From contig CAZIIU010000009.1 of assembly GCA_964539395.1 (NCBI GenBank), positions 19,420-83,419 on the forward strand: a stretch of DNA of 64,000 bases. The letters run 5' to 3'. The stretch is from M55B112 sp964539395 (GTDB lineage Bacteria > Bacteroidota > Bacteroidia > Bacteroidales > GCA-2748055). Below, piece by piece: positions 25,089 through 35,900 of the stretch. Numbering within the stretch: the stretch's first letter is position 1; every line of letters starts with the position of its first letter. The notes under the pieces are model-generated. The model worked only from the letters and a program-made list of their open reading frames with translations. It was not told where the DNA came from and ran no database searches. The translations under genes and the position numbers were made by a program.

Positions 25089-27167
25089 CTACTCCGGATA
25101 GGCAATCCTCGCGTGATAAATATTGATCAGTTTCTGTTTAAATATCTTCTTAATCGTGGTAATATCACTGAATGTAATATCAGCATCTGAATACTGCTCT
25201 TCAGCAGTCTGATGCGCCACGATCTGATCTACCAGTTTATTCAGGGATTCTTCATTAATCACTTTCATACTGCGTGAAGCGGCTTCGACCGAATCAGCGA
25301 TCATCAACACCGCCATCTCCTTCATGTAAGGTTTGGGTCCCGGGTAACGGAAGTCATCAATATCAACCTCTTCCTCAGGATTGTCGCTGATATAGGATCT
25401 GTAAAAATACTGGACAGTAGAGGTGCCATGATGCGTAAGGATAAAATCTATGATCTGCTGGGGAAGGTTATATTTCTTTGCAATCTCAACCCCATCCATA
25501 ACATGGTCAATAATAATCTTCGCGCTTGTTCTAAAATCTATCCTGCTGTGCGGGTTATCTCCGTCACGCTGATTCTCAATGAAGAAATAGGGATTGTTCA
25601 TCTTCCCGATATCATGATAAAGTGCACCGGTTCTTACAAGCAATGGATTACCACCCACCCGGAGTACTGCCTCCTCCGCCAGGTTAGCTACCTGCAGTGA
25701 ATGTTGAAACGTTCCCGGTGCCTGTTCTGCAAGCTTTCGCAGCAGTGGCTGATTGGTATCGGAAAGCTCAAAGAGGGTTGCGTCCGAGAGGAATCCAAAC
25801 AACCGCTCGAAAATATAGATTAGCGGATATACTGTAAGGATTAATAATCCATTCCCTCCAAACCACAGGAGTTGTGTCCAGTCAACCCCATCCAGTGTCC
25901 CCTCCTGGAGCAGGGAAAGAATGACATATACCAGCATGTAGGTAATGCTGACAAAACTTGCGATAAAGAACAGGATGCTCCTTTTATAATAGGAGCGCAT
26001 CGAAAAGACCGCAACGACACCAGCTAAAAAGTTCATTAACAAAAACTGGTAACTATTTGGTATCCAAAATCCTGCAAGTAGAAGAAGCAGGAAATGTACG
26101 AACAGGGCAAACCGAACATTGAAAAATGTCTTCAGGAAGATCGGGATAATAGCAAAGGGAATGACATAGTAGCTGATGGCATCATTGTTCACTGTCACTT
26201 TTGTCAGCGCAACCATGATCACAATCAATGAAAGAATATACATAGTCTTTGCGCCGCTTCCCATCATATCCTGCCTGAAATTTGTAACATACCAGAGCAG
26301 AGATAAAAAAAGAATAGAAATAAGAATAAACTGACCGAGGTTTATCACCGGGTAATTTCTGATAACATTGGCATTTGACTCATATTCCCGGCGGAGCGAC
26401 TCCACCAGCTGAAACTTTGAAGGTGAAACCAACTCACCCCGCGAAATAATGATCTGCCCCGATTGTACCATGCCCAGTGTTCTGCTGATCTCATCAAGTT
26501 TGGTCCTTAATACATTCCTTGTCATCGCCTCATTATAAAAAAGGTTGGGCCTGATATACCTCGCAATTGTAACCCTGGAAAGTATACTGCTCTCTGAAAG
26601 GGAGGTATAATCCTTCAAGGCATTGATCACGTATTCGTAAGCTCTTTTTTCTGTAAAAATGGCTGATAACATAACCTCATCGGCCATCTGTCTTTTTCTG
26701 ACAATTACCTTTGTTTCGTCAGCATCCTGCTGCTGAATTACCGGATGCATCTCAATAATTCCCGTGCTGTAAACATGCTTTAGCAGACCAGGCAGGGTAT
26801 CCATAAAATATTTCTGAGAATTACTTAAAAGGGAAAGATTAATACCGGCCGTGTTATTTTTTTCCGCCAGATCATCTCGCAAATCTGCCAGCACCCGGAC
26901 CGCAACCGCTGTATCAAGTGTAAAATATGGTTTGCTTTGTCGCGTAATACTGTCAATTTCCCTGGTAAGCTGTGCCTCATCTTTGTAAATGGGGAAATCA
27001 AACGGAGCTATCAGGTTTTCATGCTTCCAGGGCCTGTTTTTAACATATTCATACTGGAATTTTCCTTCGCGGGGGTACATCCAAAATACAAGAAGGATAC
27101 TAACCAGGTACAGCAGGTAGATATGAATCCTTTTCCAGTAAGTAAGAAACCGCTTATATATTTTCAT
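25089..27167 (-). CDS. 7TM-HD family phosphodiesterase (PgpH-like)
   Basis: A 692-residue membrane protein. An N-terminal membrane segment (about 15-30) is followed by an extracytoplasmic 7TMR-HDED-type domain to about residue 270, then seven closely spaced membrane helices from about 275 to 460, then a cytosolic HD domain. The HD metal residues are visible: FQHSLQVANLAEEAV, ALYHDIGKMNNPYFF, LTHHGTSTVQYFY and ADSVEAASRS. Characterised relatives such as Listeria PgpH hydrolyse c-di-AMP, so that is the likely substrate. It is divergent from the NlpC/P60 gene and converges with lolA, with stops eight bases apart. Confidence 0.93.
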   Translation of the reverse strand: MKIYKRFLTYWKRIHIYLLYLVSILLVFWMYPREGKFQYEYVKNRPWKHENLIAPFDFPIYKDEAQLTREIDSITRQSKPYFTLDTAVAVRVLADLRDDLAEKNNTAGINLSLLSNSQKYFMDTLPGLLKHVYSTGIIEMHPVIQQQDADETKVIVRKRQMADEVMLSAIFTEKRAYEYVINALKDYTSLSESSILSRVTIARYIRPNLFYNEAMTRNVLRTKLDEISRTLGMVQSGQIIISRGELVSPSKFQLVESLRREYESNANVIRNYPVINLGQFILISILFLSLLWYVTNFRQDMMGSGAKTMYILSLIVIMVALTKVTVNNDAISYYVIPFAIIPIFLKTFFNVRFALFVHFLLLLLAGFWIPNSYQFLLMNFLAGVVAVFSMRSYYKRSILFFIASFVSITYMLVYVILSLLQEGTLDGVDWTQLLWFGGNGLLILTVYPLIYIFERLFGFLSDATLFELSDTNQPLLRKLAEQAPGTFQHSLQVANLAEEAVLRVGGNPLLVRTGALYHDIGKMNNPYFFIENQRDGDNPHSRIDFRTSAKIIIDHVMDGVEIAKKYNLPQQIIDFILTHHGTSTVQYFYRSYISDNPEEEVDIDDFRYPGPKPYMKEMAVLMIADSVEAASRSMKVINEESLNKLVDQIVAHQTAEEQYSDADITFSDITTIKKIFKQKLINIYHARIAYPE

Positions 27168-27193
27168 CTATAACAAGTATAACTATATTCAAA

Positions 27194-27201
27194 CAAAGAT
27201 A
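27194..27201 (-). promoter_or_regulatory. -7 box of the 7TM-HD gene
   Basis: TATCTTTG on the minus strand, exact TAnnTTTG match, 26 bases before the ATG at 27167. Confidence 0.4.
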
Positions 27202-27301
27202 CATCATATATAACAATTTCAATAACCGGTTTTGTTTACTACTTTAGTGCCAGCATAAAACGGTCGAATCAAGACACTCAATAACCGATAAATCTGATCC
27301 T

Positions 27302-28072
27302 ATGGAACAATCTGTAAACCGAACAGGGATCTCGTTGCAGGGATATATTCCCGTTAGAAACGAACCCCGCGAAACTGCCGGTATGGTCACCCAGGTGCTG
27401 TTCGGAGAGTACGTTGAGGTTTTGAAGGATAATGCCAATTGGTTTTACGTGAGATTGTTGAATGACAATTACCAGGGCTGGGTCGACAGGAAATGTATTG
27501 AATTTACCGACAAACACGAATGTCTTCCAAATATTGTAGTTCGCAACAGCGTTAGGATAGACAATATTACCACCGGATACCCGGTCATTCTTCCAATCGG
27601 GTCATCACTTCCCAAACCTGAACACGGAATATTCTTACTGGCAGGAAATGAATTCCGCATAGATGATACGAGGGGCTATTGTAACCCCTCTGCTGTTCCT
27701 CTGGAAGACCTGGTCGATGAACTGGTCTCAATCCCCTATTTATGGGGTGGAAGATGCGGATTCGGATTCGACTGCTCAGGTCTCACGCAGTATCTCTGCA
27801 GGGTTGCCGGAAAAGAGATTCCCCGGGATGCAGCCGACCAGTCAGCCACCGGGCAAACAATCAATTTCCTTCATGAATCCGAAACAGGCGACCTGGCATT
27901 CTTTGGCGATGAAGATGGGGTCATCCAACATGTAGGCATGTTAATTGGAAATAACCATATTATACATGCCTCCGGAACGGTTAGGATCGACAGGATCGAT
28001 CAGCATGGTATTTACAACAATAGATTAAGCAGGTACACCCATATAATCAGAGTAATCAAGAGGGTCCTTTAA
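27302..28072 (+). CDS. NlpC/P60 (C40) peptidase with SH3-like domain
   Basis: A 256-residue cell-wall peptidase. The first part (about residues 10-75) is an SH3b-like domain with VRNEPRETAGMVTQVLFGE and WFYVRLLNDNYQGWV; a second SH3-like stretch spans about 75-120. The NlpC/P60 domain follows from about 135, with FGFDCSGLTQY giving the catalytic Cys158, QHVGMLIGNNHIIHAS giving His210, and a second polar residue near 222. The family cleaves gamma-D-glutamyl-diamino-acid bonds in peptidoglycan stems. No signal peptide is visible, so it may act in the cytosol on recycled or imported muropeptides, as YkfC does. Confidence 0.9.
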   Translation: MEQSVNRTGISLQGYIPVRNEPRETAGMVTQVLFGEYVEVLKDNANWFYVRLLNDNYQGWVDRKCIEFTDKHECLPNIVVRNSVRIDNITTGYPVILPIGSSLPKPEHGIFLLAGNEFRIDDTRGYCNPSAVPLEDLVDELVSIPYLWGGRCGFGFDCSGLTQYLCRVAGKEIPRDAADQSATGQTINFLHESETGDLAFFGDEDGVIQHVGMLIGNNHIIHASGTVRIDRIDQHGIYNNRLSRYTHIIRVIKRVL

Positions 28073-28183
28073 TCAGGTTTCAAGTTCAAACTCCTGCTGA
28101 ATTTCTGAATTGAATTCTGGTTTGAATGCCTTTCGGAAATTTACCGGGAAACCCGGGTGGGCACAATGTAAGGCTCTGTGAGA

Positions 28184-29464
28184 TTAAATGATCATACCGG
28201 CACCGACAGTATTGTTTGTTGCCTCATCAATAATGCTTACACTTCCGGTGATCCTGTTCTCTTTATAGCTGTCGTAAAAGAAGGGTTTGGTGGTCTTGAT
28301 ACTTATTCTTCCTATTTCATTCAGCTCAAGGGTGTTTTCTGCACCAATCTCCTCCAGTGTATTGATGTTCACCTTGTATCTCAGCTCCCTGATGACACAC
28401 CGTAATTCAGCTGTTGTATGACGAATGGTATATTTCCCGTTCAGCATCATCGGCTTTTCGCTAAGCCAGCAGACCATCAACTCGATCTCCTGTCCGATAT
28501 TCGGAAGGTTTTCCGCATCAACGATCATGTCACCCCGGGAGATATCGATGTCATCGCTGAGTGAAAGTGCGACGGACTGTGGAGGGAACGCCTGTTCGAG
28601 GTGACCGTTCATTACATCAACCGACTTTATTGTTGTTACCTGCCTGCCAGGCAAAACAGTAACCTTGTCACCAGGTTTAAAAACCCCTCCCGCGATTCGT
28701 CCCGCATAGCCCCTGTAATCGTGAAACTCCTGGCGCTGGGGCCTGATCACATACTGCACAGGGAACCGCTTGTTCTTAATATCGACATCACTGGTGATGT
28801 CGATTGTTTCCAGTAGCTCAAGCAGTGAAGGACCTTTGTACCAGTTCATGTTGCTATTCCGTTCGACCACATTATCCCCTTTCAACGCACTGATCGGAAT
28901 GAAACGTACATCCTTTAAATGGAGTATGTCACTTACAGGTTCAAACTGCCGGAGGATATCCTTAAATACCTGCTGTCTGTATTCCACCAGGTCCATTTTG
29001 TTTATACAAATAGCTATATGTGGGATTCCAAGCAGGGAGGCGATGTAAGCGTGCCTTTTGGTCTGCTCCAGCACTCCGTGCCGCGCATCGATCAGTATAA
29101 GGGCAAGATTCGCAGTGGATGCGCCGGTAACCATGTTTCTGGTATATTGTACATGTCCGGGTGTATCTGCAATGATAAATTTGCGCTTTGGTGTTGCAAA
29201 GTAACGGTATGCTACATCAATGGTGATCCCCTGTTCACGTTCGGCCCGTAATCCGTCTGTTAACAGTGCCAGGTTAACCTGTTCCTCTCCCCTGTTTATA
29301 CTTGCGGTCTCAAGTGCCTCCATCTGGTCCTCGAAAATGGCTTTTGAATCAAACAGGAGGCGTCCGATCAACGTGCTCTTTCCGTCATCCACACTACCAG
29401 CTGTAGTAAACCTTAACAGTTTCATATCCAGGTAACCTGGTGCCGGGTTGTTATCTGTGCTCAT
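28184..29464 (-). CDS. cysN: Sulfate adenylyltransferase subunit 1 (GTPase)
   Basis: A 426-residue EF-Tu-like GTPase that drives APS formation by CysD. The G1 motif GSVDDGKS is at residues 23-30, then DTPGHVQYTRNMVTGAS (G3), INKMDLVEY (G4), and SALKGDN (G5 region). The C-terminal beta-barrel domains run from about 235. No APS kinase (CysC) domain is fused, since the protein ends soon after the third domain. It lies 93 bases after cysD on the same strand. Together they catalyse ATP plus sulfate to APS; reductase genes are not in the window. Confidence 0.96.
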   Translation of the reverse strand: MSTDNNPAPGYLDMKLLRFTTAGSVDDGKSTLIGRLLFDSKAIFEDQMEALETASINRGEEQVNLALLTDGLRAEREQGITIDVAYRYFATPKRKFIIADTPGHVQYTRNMVTGASTANLALILIDARHGVLEQTKRHAYIASLLGIPHIAICINKMDLVEYRQQVFKDILRQFEPVSDILHLKDVRFIPISALKGDNVVERNSNMNWYKGPSLLELLETIDITSDVDIKNKRFPVQYVIRPQRQEFHDYRGYAGRIAGGVFKPGDKVTVLPGRQVTTIKSVDVMNGHLEQAFPPQSVALSLSDDIDISRGDMIVDAENLPNIGQEIELMVCWLSEKPMMLNGKYTIRHTTAELRCVIRELRYKVNINTLEEIGAENTLELNEIGRISIKTTKPFFYDSYKENRITGSVSIIDEATNNTVGAGMII

Positions 29465-29557
29465 ATCTCAGGATATATCTTTACTACTATATTATTGAAC
29501 GTACCATAGCTGTCGTATCTCAGACAATTGCCAGCCTGGTTTAGGAATTGTATAACG

Positions 29558-30463
29558 TTAGAAGTAGCCCTCTCTTTTACGGTCCTCCATGGCCGCCTCA
29601 GAGCGCTTGTCGTCGTAGCGGCCGCCTCTCTCTGTTGATCTTGCTGCAGCGACCTCCTGAATGATATCTTCCAGGGTATTGGCAGTTGAAAGGGTCAGGC
29701 CGGTGCAGCTAATATCTCCGATTGTTCTGCACCGCACATCCCTTATTTCGGTCTTTTCGGTCTCCTTCATTTGCATGAAATCGGCTTTTGCGAGCCATAC
29801 CCCGTCGCGGTTAAATACTTCTCTTTTATGGGTGAAATAAAGGTCAGGAATTGGAATATTCTCAAGATATATATATTGCCACACATCCATTTCGGTCCAG
29901 TTACTCAGTGGGAACACCCTGAAGTGTTCGCCCATTCTTTTCTTGCCATTAAAAATGTTCCAGAGCTCCGGACGCTGGTTTTTCGGGTCCCATTGACCAA
30001 ATTCATCCCTGTGGGAGAAGAACCGCTCCTTGGCCCTGGCCTTTTCCTCATCCCGCCTGCCGCCCCCAAGTGCGGCATCCAGTTTCAGCTCCTCGACCGC
30101 ATCGAGCAGAGTAACTGTTTGCAGCACATTCCGGCTGGCATTCACACCATGCTCCTCCACGGCCCTGCCAGAGTCGATTGAATCCTGAACATATCGTACC
30201 AGACACCTGCCACCGGTATCTGCCATCAGTTGGTCCCTGAACTGCAGTGTCTCCTTGAAATTATGTCCCGTATCAATATGCAGGCATGGAAAAGGCACCA
30301 ATTGTGGCCAGAAGGATTTCCTGGCAAGGTAATACATCACGATGGAGTCCTTTCCTCCGGAGAAAAGCAATGCCGGTTTTTCAAACTGTGCCGCCACCTC
30401 CCTGATCACATAGATCGCCTCAGCCTCAAGCTCCCGGAGATGGGTAATGGAATACGCGCTCAT
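29558..30463 (-). CDS. cysD: Sulfate adenylyltransferase subunit 2
   Basis: A 301-residue PP-loop ATP pyrophosphatase with the SGGKDSIVMYYLARK motif near residue 32 and the TDAALGGGRRDEEKARAKER segment. The start at 30463 gives exactly the usual length of CysD; the frame can be extended to 30541, but a promoter box at 30497-30504 falls inside that extension, so the shorter start is chosen. Other family blocks are FPLSNWTEMDVWQYI and RDVRCRTIGDISCTG. It is the first gene of the cysD-cysN pair. Confidence 0.96.
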   Translation of the reverse strand: MSAYSITHLRELEAEAIYVIREVAAQFEKPALLFSGGKDSIVMYYLARKSFWPQLVPFPCLHIDTGHNFKETLQFRDQLMADTGGRCLVRYVQDSIDSGRAVEEHGVNASRNVLQTVTLLDAVEELKLDAALGGGRRDEEKARAKERFFSHRDEFGQWDPKNQRPELWNIFNGKKRMGEHFRVFPLSNWTEMDVWQYIYLENIPIPDLYFTHKREVFNRDGVWLAKADFMQMKETEKTEIRDVRCRTIGDISCTGLTLSTANTLEDIIQEVAAARSTERGGRYDDKRSEAAMEDRKREGYF

Positions 30464-30496
30464 AATCGGAAATTGAAGTTTCTGTTTATAGTGGGA

Positions 30497-30504
30497 CAAA
30501 GATA
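30497..30504 (-). promoter_or_regulatory. -7 box of cysD
   Basis: TATCTTTG on the minus strand, exact TAnnTTTG match, 33 bases upstream of the chosen ATG. It decides against the longer start. Confidence 0.45.
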
Positions 30505-30795
30505 GAAAAAAGTTGGGGGAATCCATCGGACAGACAATCAACAGATCTCAACAAGCAAAACTTTAGGCGCAGATTTATTCATCTCTGATAATCAGAAAGT
30601 TTTATCAAATTCAAAATTCTCAATTGTCTCAACCAATAGCCTGTAGATTTCATCCTAAATCTCCTACTGTGAATCATAGGAAGGTGTGAGGTTTTCATCT
30701 CGCATGATTGCTTCAGAATAGGGAACAGAATCCCATATAAGCTTCCACCAAATTGGAAAAGAAAGTATGATTATTAAAATGTAGTTTTGAAAGGC
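30505..30795. other. Non-coding stretch between cysD and the IS remnant
   Basis: AT-rich sequence with no frame I can support on either strand. Part of it may be the left flank of the decayed insertion sequence that follows, but I cannot see a clear terminal inverted repeat. Confidence 0.4.
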
Positions 30796-31070
30796 ATGAA
30801 TTAATCAAGAGTTACCGAGACCCAGATCGTCAAGACCTTAAATCAGTAAGAAGCAGGAAGAACAGCAGCCGAGATCTGTTGAGAATATGGTATCACCAGG
30901 GAACCTATTACAATTCAAAGTGCAAATACAGAGTTATGAACTTCTCCCAGTTGAATAGATTAACGGAACTTGAAGAAGAGAATAACAAATTAATGAAGTT
31001 ATACGCTTACATCAGCCTGCAGAATCATGCCCTAAAGGATCTGATCGAAAAAAAAGCAGTAGTGGATAAT
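30796..31070 (+). pseudogene. Decayed IS3-type transposase orfA
   Basis: From the ATG at 30796 the frame reads like an IS3-family OrfA: SRVTETQIVKTLNQ, stop, EAGRTAAEIC, stop, EYGIT. It then shifts by one base and continues as QGTYYNSKCKYRVMNFSQLN and RLTELEEENNKLMKLYAYIS, then LQNHALKDLIEKK. These are the N-terminal helix-turn-helix and the C-terminal leucine zipper of IS407-group OrfA proteins. There are three in-frame stops and one frameshift, and no OrfB follows, so it is dead. Its 3' end, an A8 run, has become the T-tract of the terminator of the convergent susCD genes. Confidence 0.85.
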
Positions 31071-31081
31071 CCCACTACTGC
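31048..31081 (-). terminator. Intrinsic terminator of the susC-susD transcript
   Basis: On the minus strand GCAGTAGTGG, a six-base loop and CCACTACTGC form a perfect 10-bp stem (31056-31081) followed by eight T. It lies 65 bases beyond the susD stop. The T-tract coincides with the A-run at the end of the IS orfA remnant. Confidence 0.85.
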
Positions 31082-31146
31082 CTCTTTATTGTCAAACATT
31101 ATTCTATCAGTCAGATGAAATAATCATCAACAAAAGAATGATATAA

Positions 31147-32919
31147 TTACTTTATTTCATTTTTCAATCCGGTACCTATATTTATTCGTACGTTACTTTG
31201 TTCAAAAGTAGAGTTACTTTTCTTGCCAGTCCCGGGAACTGGCAAACTATTTGGCAAGGCACCCATCTGATTATTATCTGCATCAGAAATACCTTCATTC
31301 GCCTGAATTTCTTTTTGCGGGATCGGCCATAGGCGATATAGTGCATCGACAGGTATATTAAAAATTGCAAGTGCTCCATAATTTGTTATAACATTGCCAC
31401 CTTCTTCTTTGTAGCGAATAGCTGGTTTTTCCAGACGCATTAAGTCGAACCATGACATGCCTTCGCCCCAAAACTCAATCCTACGTTGTAACCAGACTTC
31501 ATCCTGTAAATCCGTGGCTGAAGCGGCCTGACTGACAAATGATTCATCACGATATGTATTCACCCAGTTCTCAAGCTCAGTTATACCACCGGCTAAATCA
31601 CCACCCATAGCTTTAGCCTCTGCTATAATCAGATACATTTCAGAAGCACGCATCAATGGGAAATCGTTGGAATTCTCAGGATAAGCGAGTTGTTTATTTG
31701 TTGGTGCAAACTTTACACTAGTGTAAGGTTTTAACCCAAATGCAAACCAAATACTTCCTAAATCAGGCGTATATGAATCTCCAGTCCAAGATTCGTAAGT
31801 TTCAGCTGCTTCACCACTTTCTTCATAAACAGTAAGGGCTGAGGCCTGATAGTCTTCGTTCAGAAACCATCCTTTGCGAACATCGGTTTCAGGAATTTCG
31901 TCATACAGCAATTTGTTTACTTTTTTCCAGGTTCCAACAATAGTAGTATACCCTCCATAACCAAAACATAAATTTGTGCACATTGAAGTGAAATTACAAA
32001 TACCGGATTTGGTTGCCGCATCATTTGTTGTTATAATACAGCCCCACATAATACCGTTGTCATTAACGTCATCAAATGTTGGAACTGAAACATCATCCAT
32101 TGTCATTGGAGTTTGATCGGACAAATCAAGTGCCATGGCAGCATCAGAGGCAGCCTCATCCCAATTCTGCATTACTAGATGTACACGTGCTCTCAAGCCA
32201 TAAGCAACTGAAAGATTCACCGCAGACTTGTCAACGCGTGAAGGAATATCATCGCCTGACAGATACATGATTGCTGAGTCTAAATCATTCGTAATTCTCG
32301 TATAAACTTCCTGCACTGTTCTTCTTGGATTATCAATCAATTCTGCCTCAGTTGTATTTTCAGTCACGATCGGAACAGCAGGTTTATTTTCATTTCCCTT
32401 ATATGTAAATTGATATAATTGAACCAGGTTAAAATAATCATATGCGCGTATCGCAAGTGCCTGTCCAATATAACTTTTGGCGATACGGTCAGTAGTACTT
32501 TTATCAATTTTTCCAATAATAGAATTTGCCGTTCTGATTTGTTTATAGAATTGATCCCACACAACACGCGGAGCGCGATAAGTAAAATTCCGGTTTGTAA
32601 GGTCTTGTTCTCCACTAAACCAGTTATATCCGGATACATTTCCAACAAGGTCCTGTCCGTTATGATCCAGTTTAGATGCAATACCTGGGATCCCGAAATC
32701 CTCCTGGTAGTTTGTACTGCCAGTGGTTGCAGGCCAGGCCTTCATTATAGAATACATTCCATTGATCTCAGATTGAAGTTTTGAAGCGTCCTGGGCAATT
32801 ACTTCCTTGATCTGGTCCTCAGTTAATGTTTCTCCATCCGGATAAACATTCAGTTTTTCTTCACATCCAAAAAACATGGATATGACTGCCAGAATAAATA
32901 AATGTTTGATATTTTTCAT
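31147..32919 (-). CDS. RagB/SusD family outer-membrane nutrient-binding lipoprotein
   Basis: A 590-residue surface lipoprotein that forms the lid of a SusC barrel. The signal peptide ends in Met-Phe-Phe-Gly-Cys with Cys19 lipidated. SusD features seen are the TPR-like helices with SYIGQALAIRAYDYFNLVQLYQ and the C-terminal signatures RASEMYLIIAEAKAM, DEVWLQRRIEFWGEGMSWFD and a WPIPQKEIQAN block. The ligand cannot be inferred; no glycoside hydrolase or regulator is adjacent. It begins 17 bases after susC on the same strand. Confidence 0.95.
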   Translation of the reverse strand: MKNIKHLFILAVISMFFGCEEKLNVYPDGETLTEDQIKEVIAQDASKLQSEINGMYSIMKAWPATTGSTNYQEDFGIPGIASKLDHNGQDLVGNVSGYNWFSGEQDLTNRNFTYRAPRVVWDQFYKQIRTANSIIGKIDKSTTDRIAKSYIGQALAIRAYDYFNLVQLYQFTYKGNENKPAVPIVTENTTEAELIDNPRRTVQEVYTRITNDLDSAIMYLSGDDIPSRVDKSAVNLSVAYGLRARVHLVMQNWDEAASDAAMALDLSDQTPMTMDDVSVPTFDDVNDNGIMWGCIITTNDAATKSGICNFTSMCTNLCFGYGGYTTIVGTWKKVNKLLYDEIPETDVRKGWFLNEDYQASALTVYEESGEAAETYESWTGDSYTPDLGSIWFAFGLKPYTSVKFAPTNKQLAYPENSNDFPLMRASEMYLIIAEAKAMGGDLAGGITELENWVNTYRDESFVSQAASATDLQDEVWLQRRIEFWGEGMSWFDLMRLEKPAIRYKEEGGNVITNYGALAIFNIPVDALYRLWPIPQKEIQANEGISDADNNQMGALPNSLPVPGTGKKSNSTFEQSNVRINIGTGLKNEIK

Positions 32920-32936
32920 GTTAAAATAATTTTCTG

Positions 32937-35900
32937 TTAAAAATTGATTTTCGCACCTAAAGAAATTCTTCTTATAGGTGAGTATATGAATTCAGTTCCT
33001 CCACAAAAACACTGCCGTGGGTCAAGGCCTTTTCTTTTTGAGAATAATGCAACATCATCGGCTGCTGCATAAATCCTTAACCTGTCAACATTAATTACAT
33101 TCATAACACTTTTAGGGATTGTGTATCCCAAAGTTATGTTATTAATGCTGAGATAATCCGAATCAATTAAGAAACGGCTTGAAGTTGCTCCGATATCTTT
33201 TCCTCCGAAGTCAACAGCGGGGATGTCTGAATTGGGGTTTTTATCGGCTGACCAGGAATTAAGGATATCTTTATGAAAATTAGTACCTGCCTCACTTGCT
33301 TGTCCGCCATGCATTAAATTCTGATAAATATAATCATAAGTTAGGCCACCAATGCTGTAGGTGAAAGACATGGAAAAATCAAAGCCATAGGCTTCTATTA
33401 TCGTACCAAAACCACCTGAAAGATCAGGTAAAGATGTTCCAGGGCTATCACTATTTTCTTTTGCGGATGCCTCTGCGTAATCTTCAGTGGTACCATAAGT
33501 TCCGTCGTCATTTGTAATACGCCATTGCGGCGCACCAGTTTCAGGATTCACACCAGAATAAATTGGGTACCAGTAATCGTAAATGCTTCCTCCTACCCTG
33601 TATATACTTCTTCCTGAGATATATCCGTCAGGATCTGAGAATTGTTCAGGCAGAGAAAGTATTTCATTTCTAAAATGGGTACCATTCATATACACAGACA
33701 CGTTGAGATCAGAAGTCCGGACTATGTTTGTTGTAAGGCTGAACTCTACTCCGCGATTTCTCATTGATCCGATATTATCGGGGTATTCACTATAACCGGC
33801 AGAAGCAGGTACAGGTATATAATACAACATATCTTCTACCTTCCTGTTAAAGAACTCAAGGCTGGCATCAAAAAGGCCATTTATCAAAATGAAATCAAAT
33901 CCGGTATTAAGGTTATAGCTTGTTTCCCAGGTAATATTCCTATTTCCTTTATAATCAAGCTCAATCGCAAATTGATCATTCGAATTTAATATGTTAAATT
34001 GATCCTGATATGGCTGATAATTTTGTATACCCTCGGAATCAAGCAATGCATCATTACCCTGAGCGCCATAACTGGCCTTAAACTTAAGAAAATCAACCCA
34101 GTCGGCATTGCTTAAGAATGATTCCTTATGAAGGAGCCATGAGCCACCTACTGACCAGAAATTACCCCAACGATTATCGGAATGGAACCTTGATGATCCA
34201 TCTCTTCTGTAACTTGCTGATAAGAAGTATTTTTGAGCATAGTTATACTGTAATCTTGAAAAATACCCCTCAACAAAATATCCATTACTATCTGATCCTG
34301 TTTGCTGGCGAAGTATGGCATTCGACAATTCCTCACTTTCAGGGTCATAAAGATTATACTTAATCCCGTATTTTTCAGTCCATTGTCTGTCATATGTTTC
34401 GTGGCCTAACAGGATTTCTAAATTATTATTACCGAATGTGGTGGAATAATTTAATAATTGCTGCAAAGTTAATGCCCCGTAGCGGTTAGCTTCTTTATAA
34501 ATATTTCCACCAAAATCGGCCGTCTGTCCGTAATAGGCATTTCCTTTGTCAAGATACTTCTGATTAACAATATCATACGCAGCATTAAAGGTAAATCTTA
34601 ATCCCTCCAGAATATCTATCTGCGTGAATCCTTTCACTGAAAATATATCTGAGTTATAACGTTGAACGTCTAACTGAAGATCAGATGCCGGATTAGCAAT
34701 AGACATAATCGGACGGGTTAAGCCGGGATATTCGCCAGTACCATAATCATAGAGTGTATGCCCGTTATCATCAACTATAACATCACCATTACTGTCTCTT
34801 ACATACAAAGGATAAATTGGAGCAACAATACGACTAACGAAAAACAGGTTTTTAGAGCTTAATCCTTCCTGATTATCAGGATATCTATTCTCGGAATTTG
34901 TGTATGAGATATTTCCTCCAATTTTTAACCAATCTTTCAGCTGATAATCAGATTTTAACCGGGCAGTATAACGCTTTAATCCTGAATTAGAAATAATTCC
35001 CTCATCATTCAGGTAGTTCATTGATAAAAATGTAGTTTGCTTATCATTACCACCACTGATAGAGAGGTTATACTCCTCTCTCATTTGATTCTCACCAAAC
35101 AATTCATTATACCAGTCATCATTAATTAAATAATAATCGTCCGCCCATACACGTCCAAGAGAGGCATTTGGATTAACCTTACCATCAGTACCGATCAGAT
35201 ATTGTCCTTCAGGTACATCATAAATATTGTATTCCAATCCTTGGTCACCAAATAATAATTGATTCGCGCTTTCATGTGCTTCAGCAGGAGTAAGTCCGCC
35301 ATTCAATTGATTTCTGTAAATTCCTTCATAATATTTCTCATAATACATGGCCGGATCAGTCATAATATCATATTCCGGAATAGAGCGTTGGCTAATTCCC
35401 CGGCGAACATTAAGAGAAATATCCAACTCGCCCATTTTCCCTTTCTTTGTTGTGACTAAAATCACACCATTAGCGCCTCGCGCACCATATAATGCTGCAG
35501 AAGCTGCATCTTTTAGTACAGTTACAGATTCGATGTCATGTGTATTAATGGCAGAAAGAACTTCATCATAAGGAATACCATCAACGACATAAAGGGGTGC
35601 GCTTGATGCACTCAATGAACCGATTCCTCTGATCCTGATATTTGCTGAGGTACCAGGCTGTCCATCATTACTGGAAACCTGAATACCAGCTGTAACACCA
35701 GTCAGCGCCTGGGATAAATTCGATACCTGTCTTCTTTCGATTTCATCACTATCAACAACACTTGCGGCTCCGGTGAATGTTTCTTTCGTTGTAGTGCCAT
35801 ATGCTATAACAACAACTTCATCCAAACCCAAAGCATCAGATTCCATCACAACATCAATTATGGAACGACCTTCTATTTCAACTTCCTGCGTTACCATTCC

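Noticed and set aside
30879..31118. A 79-codon plus-strand frame as an intact gene
   Set aside because: It is the frameshifted C-terminal part of a decayed IS3 orfA and starts on an arbitrary TTG; the last codons belong to the susCD terminator.
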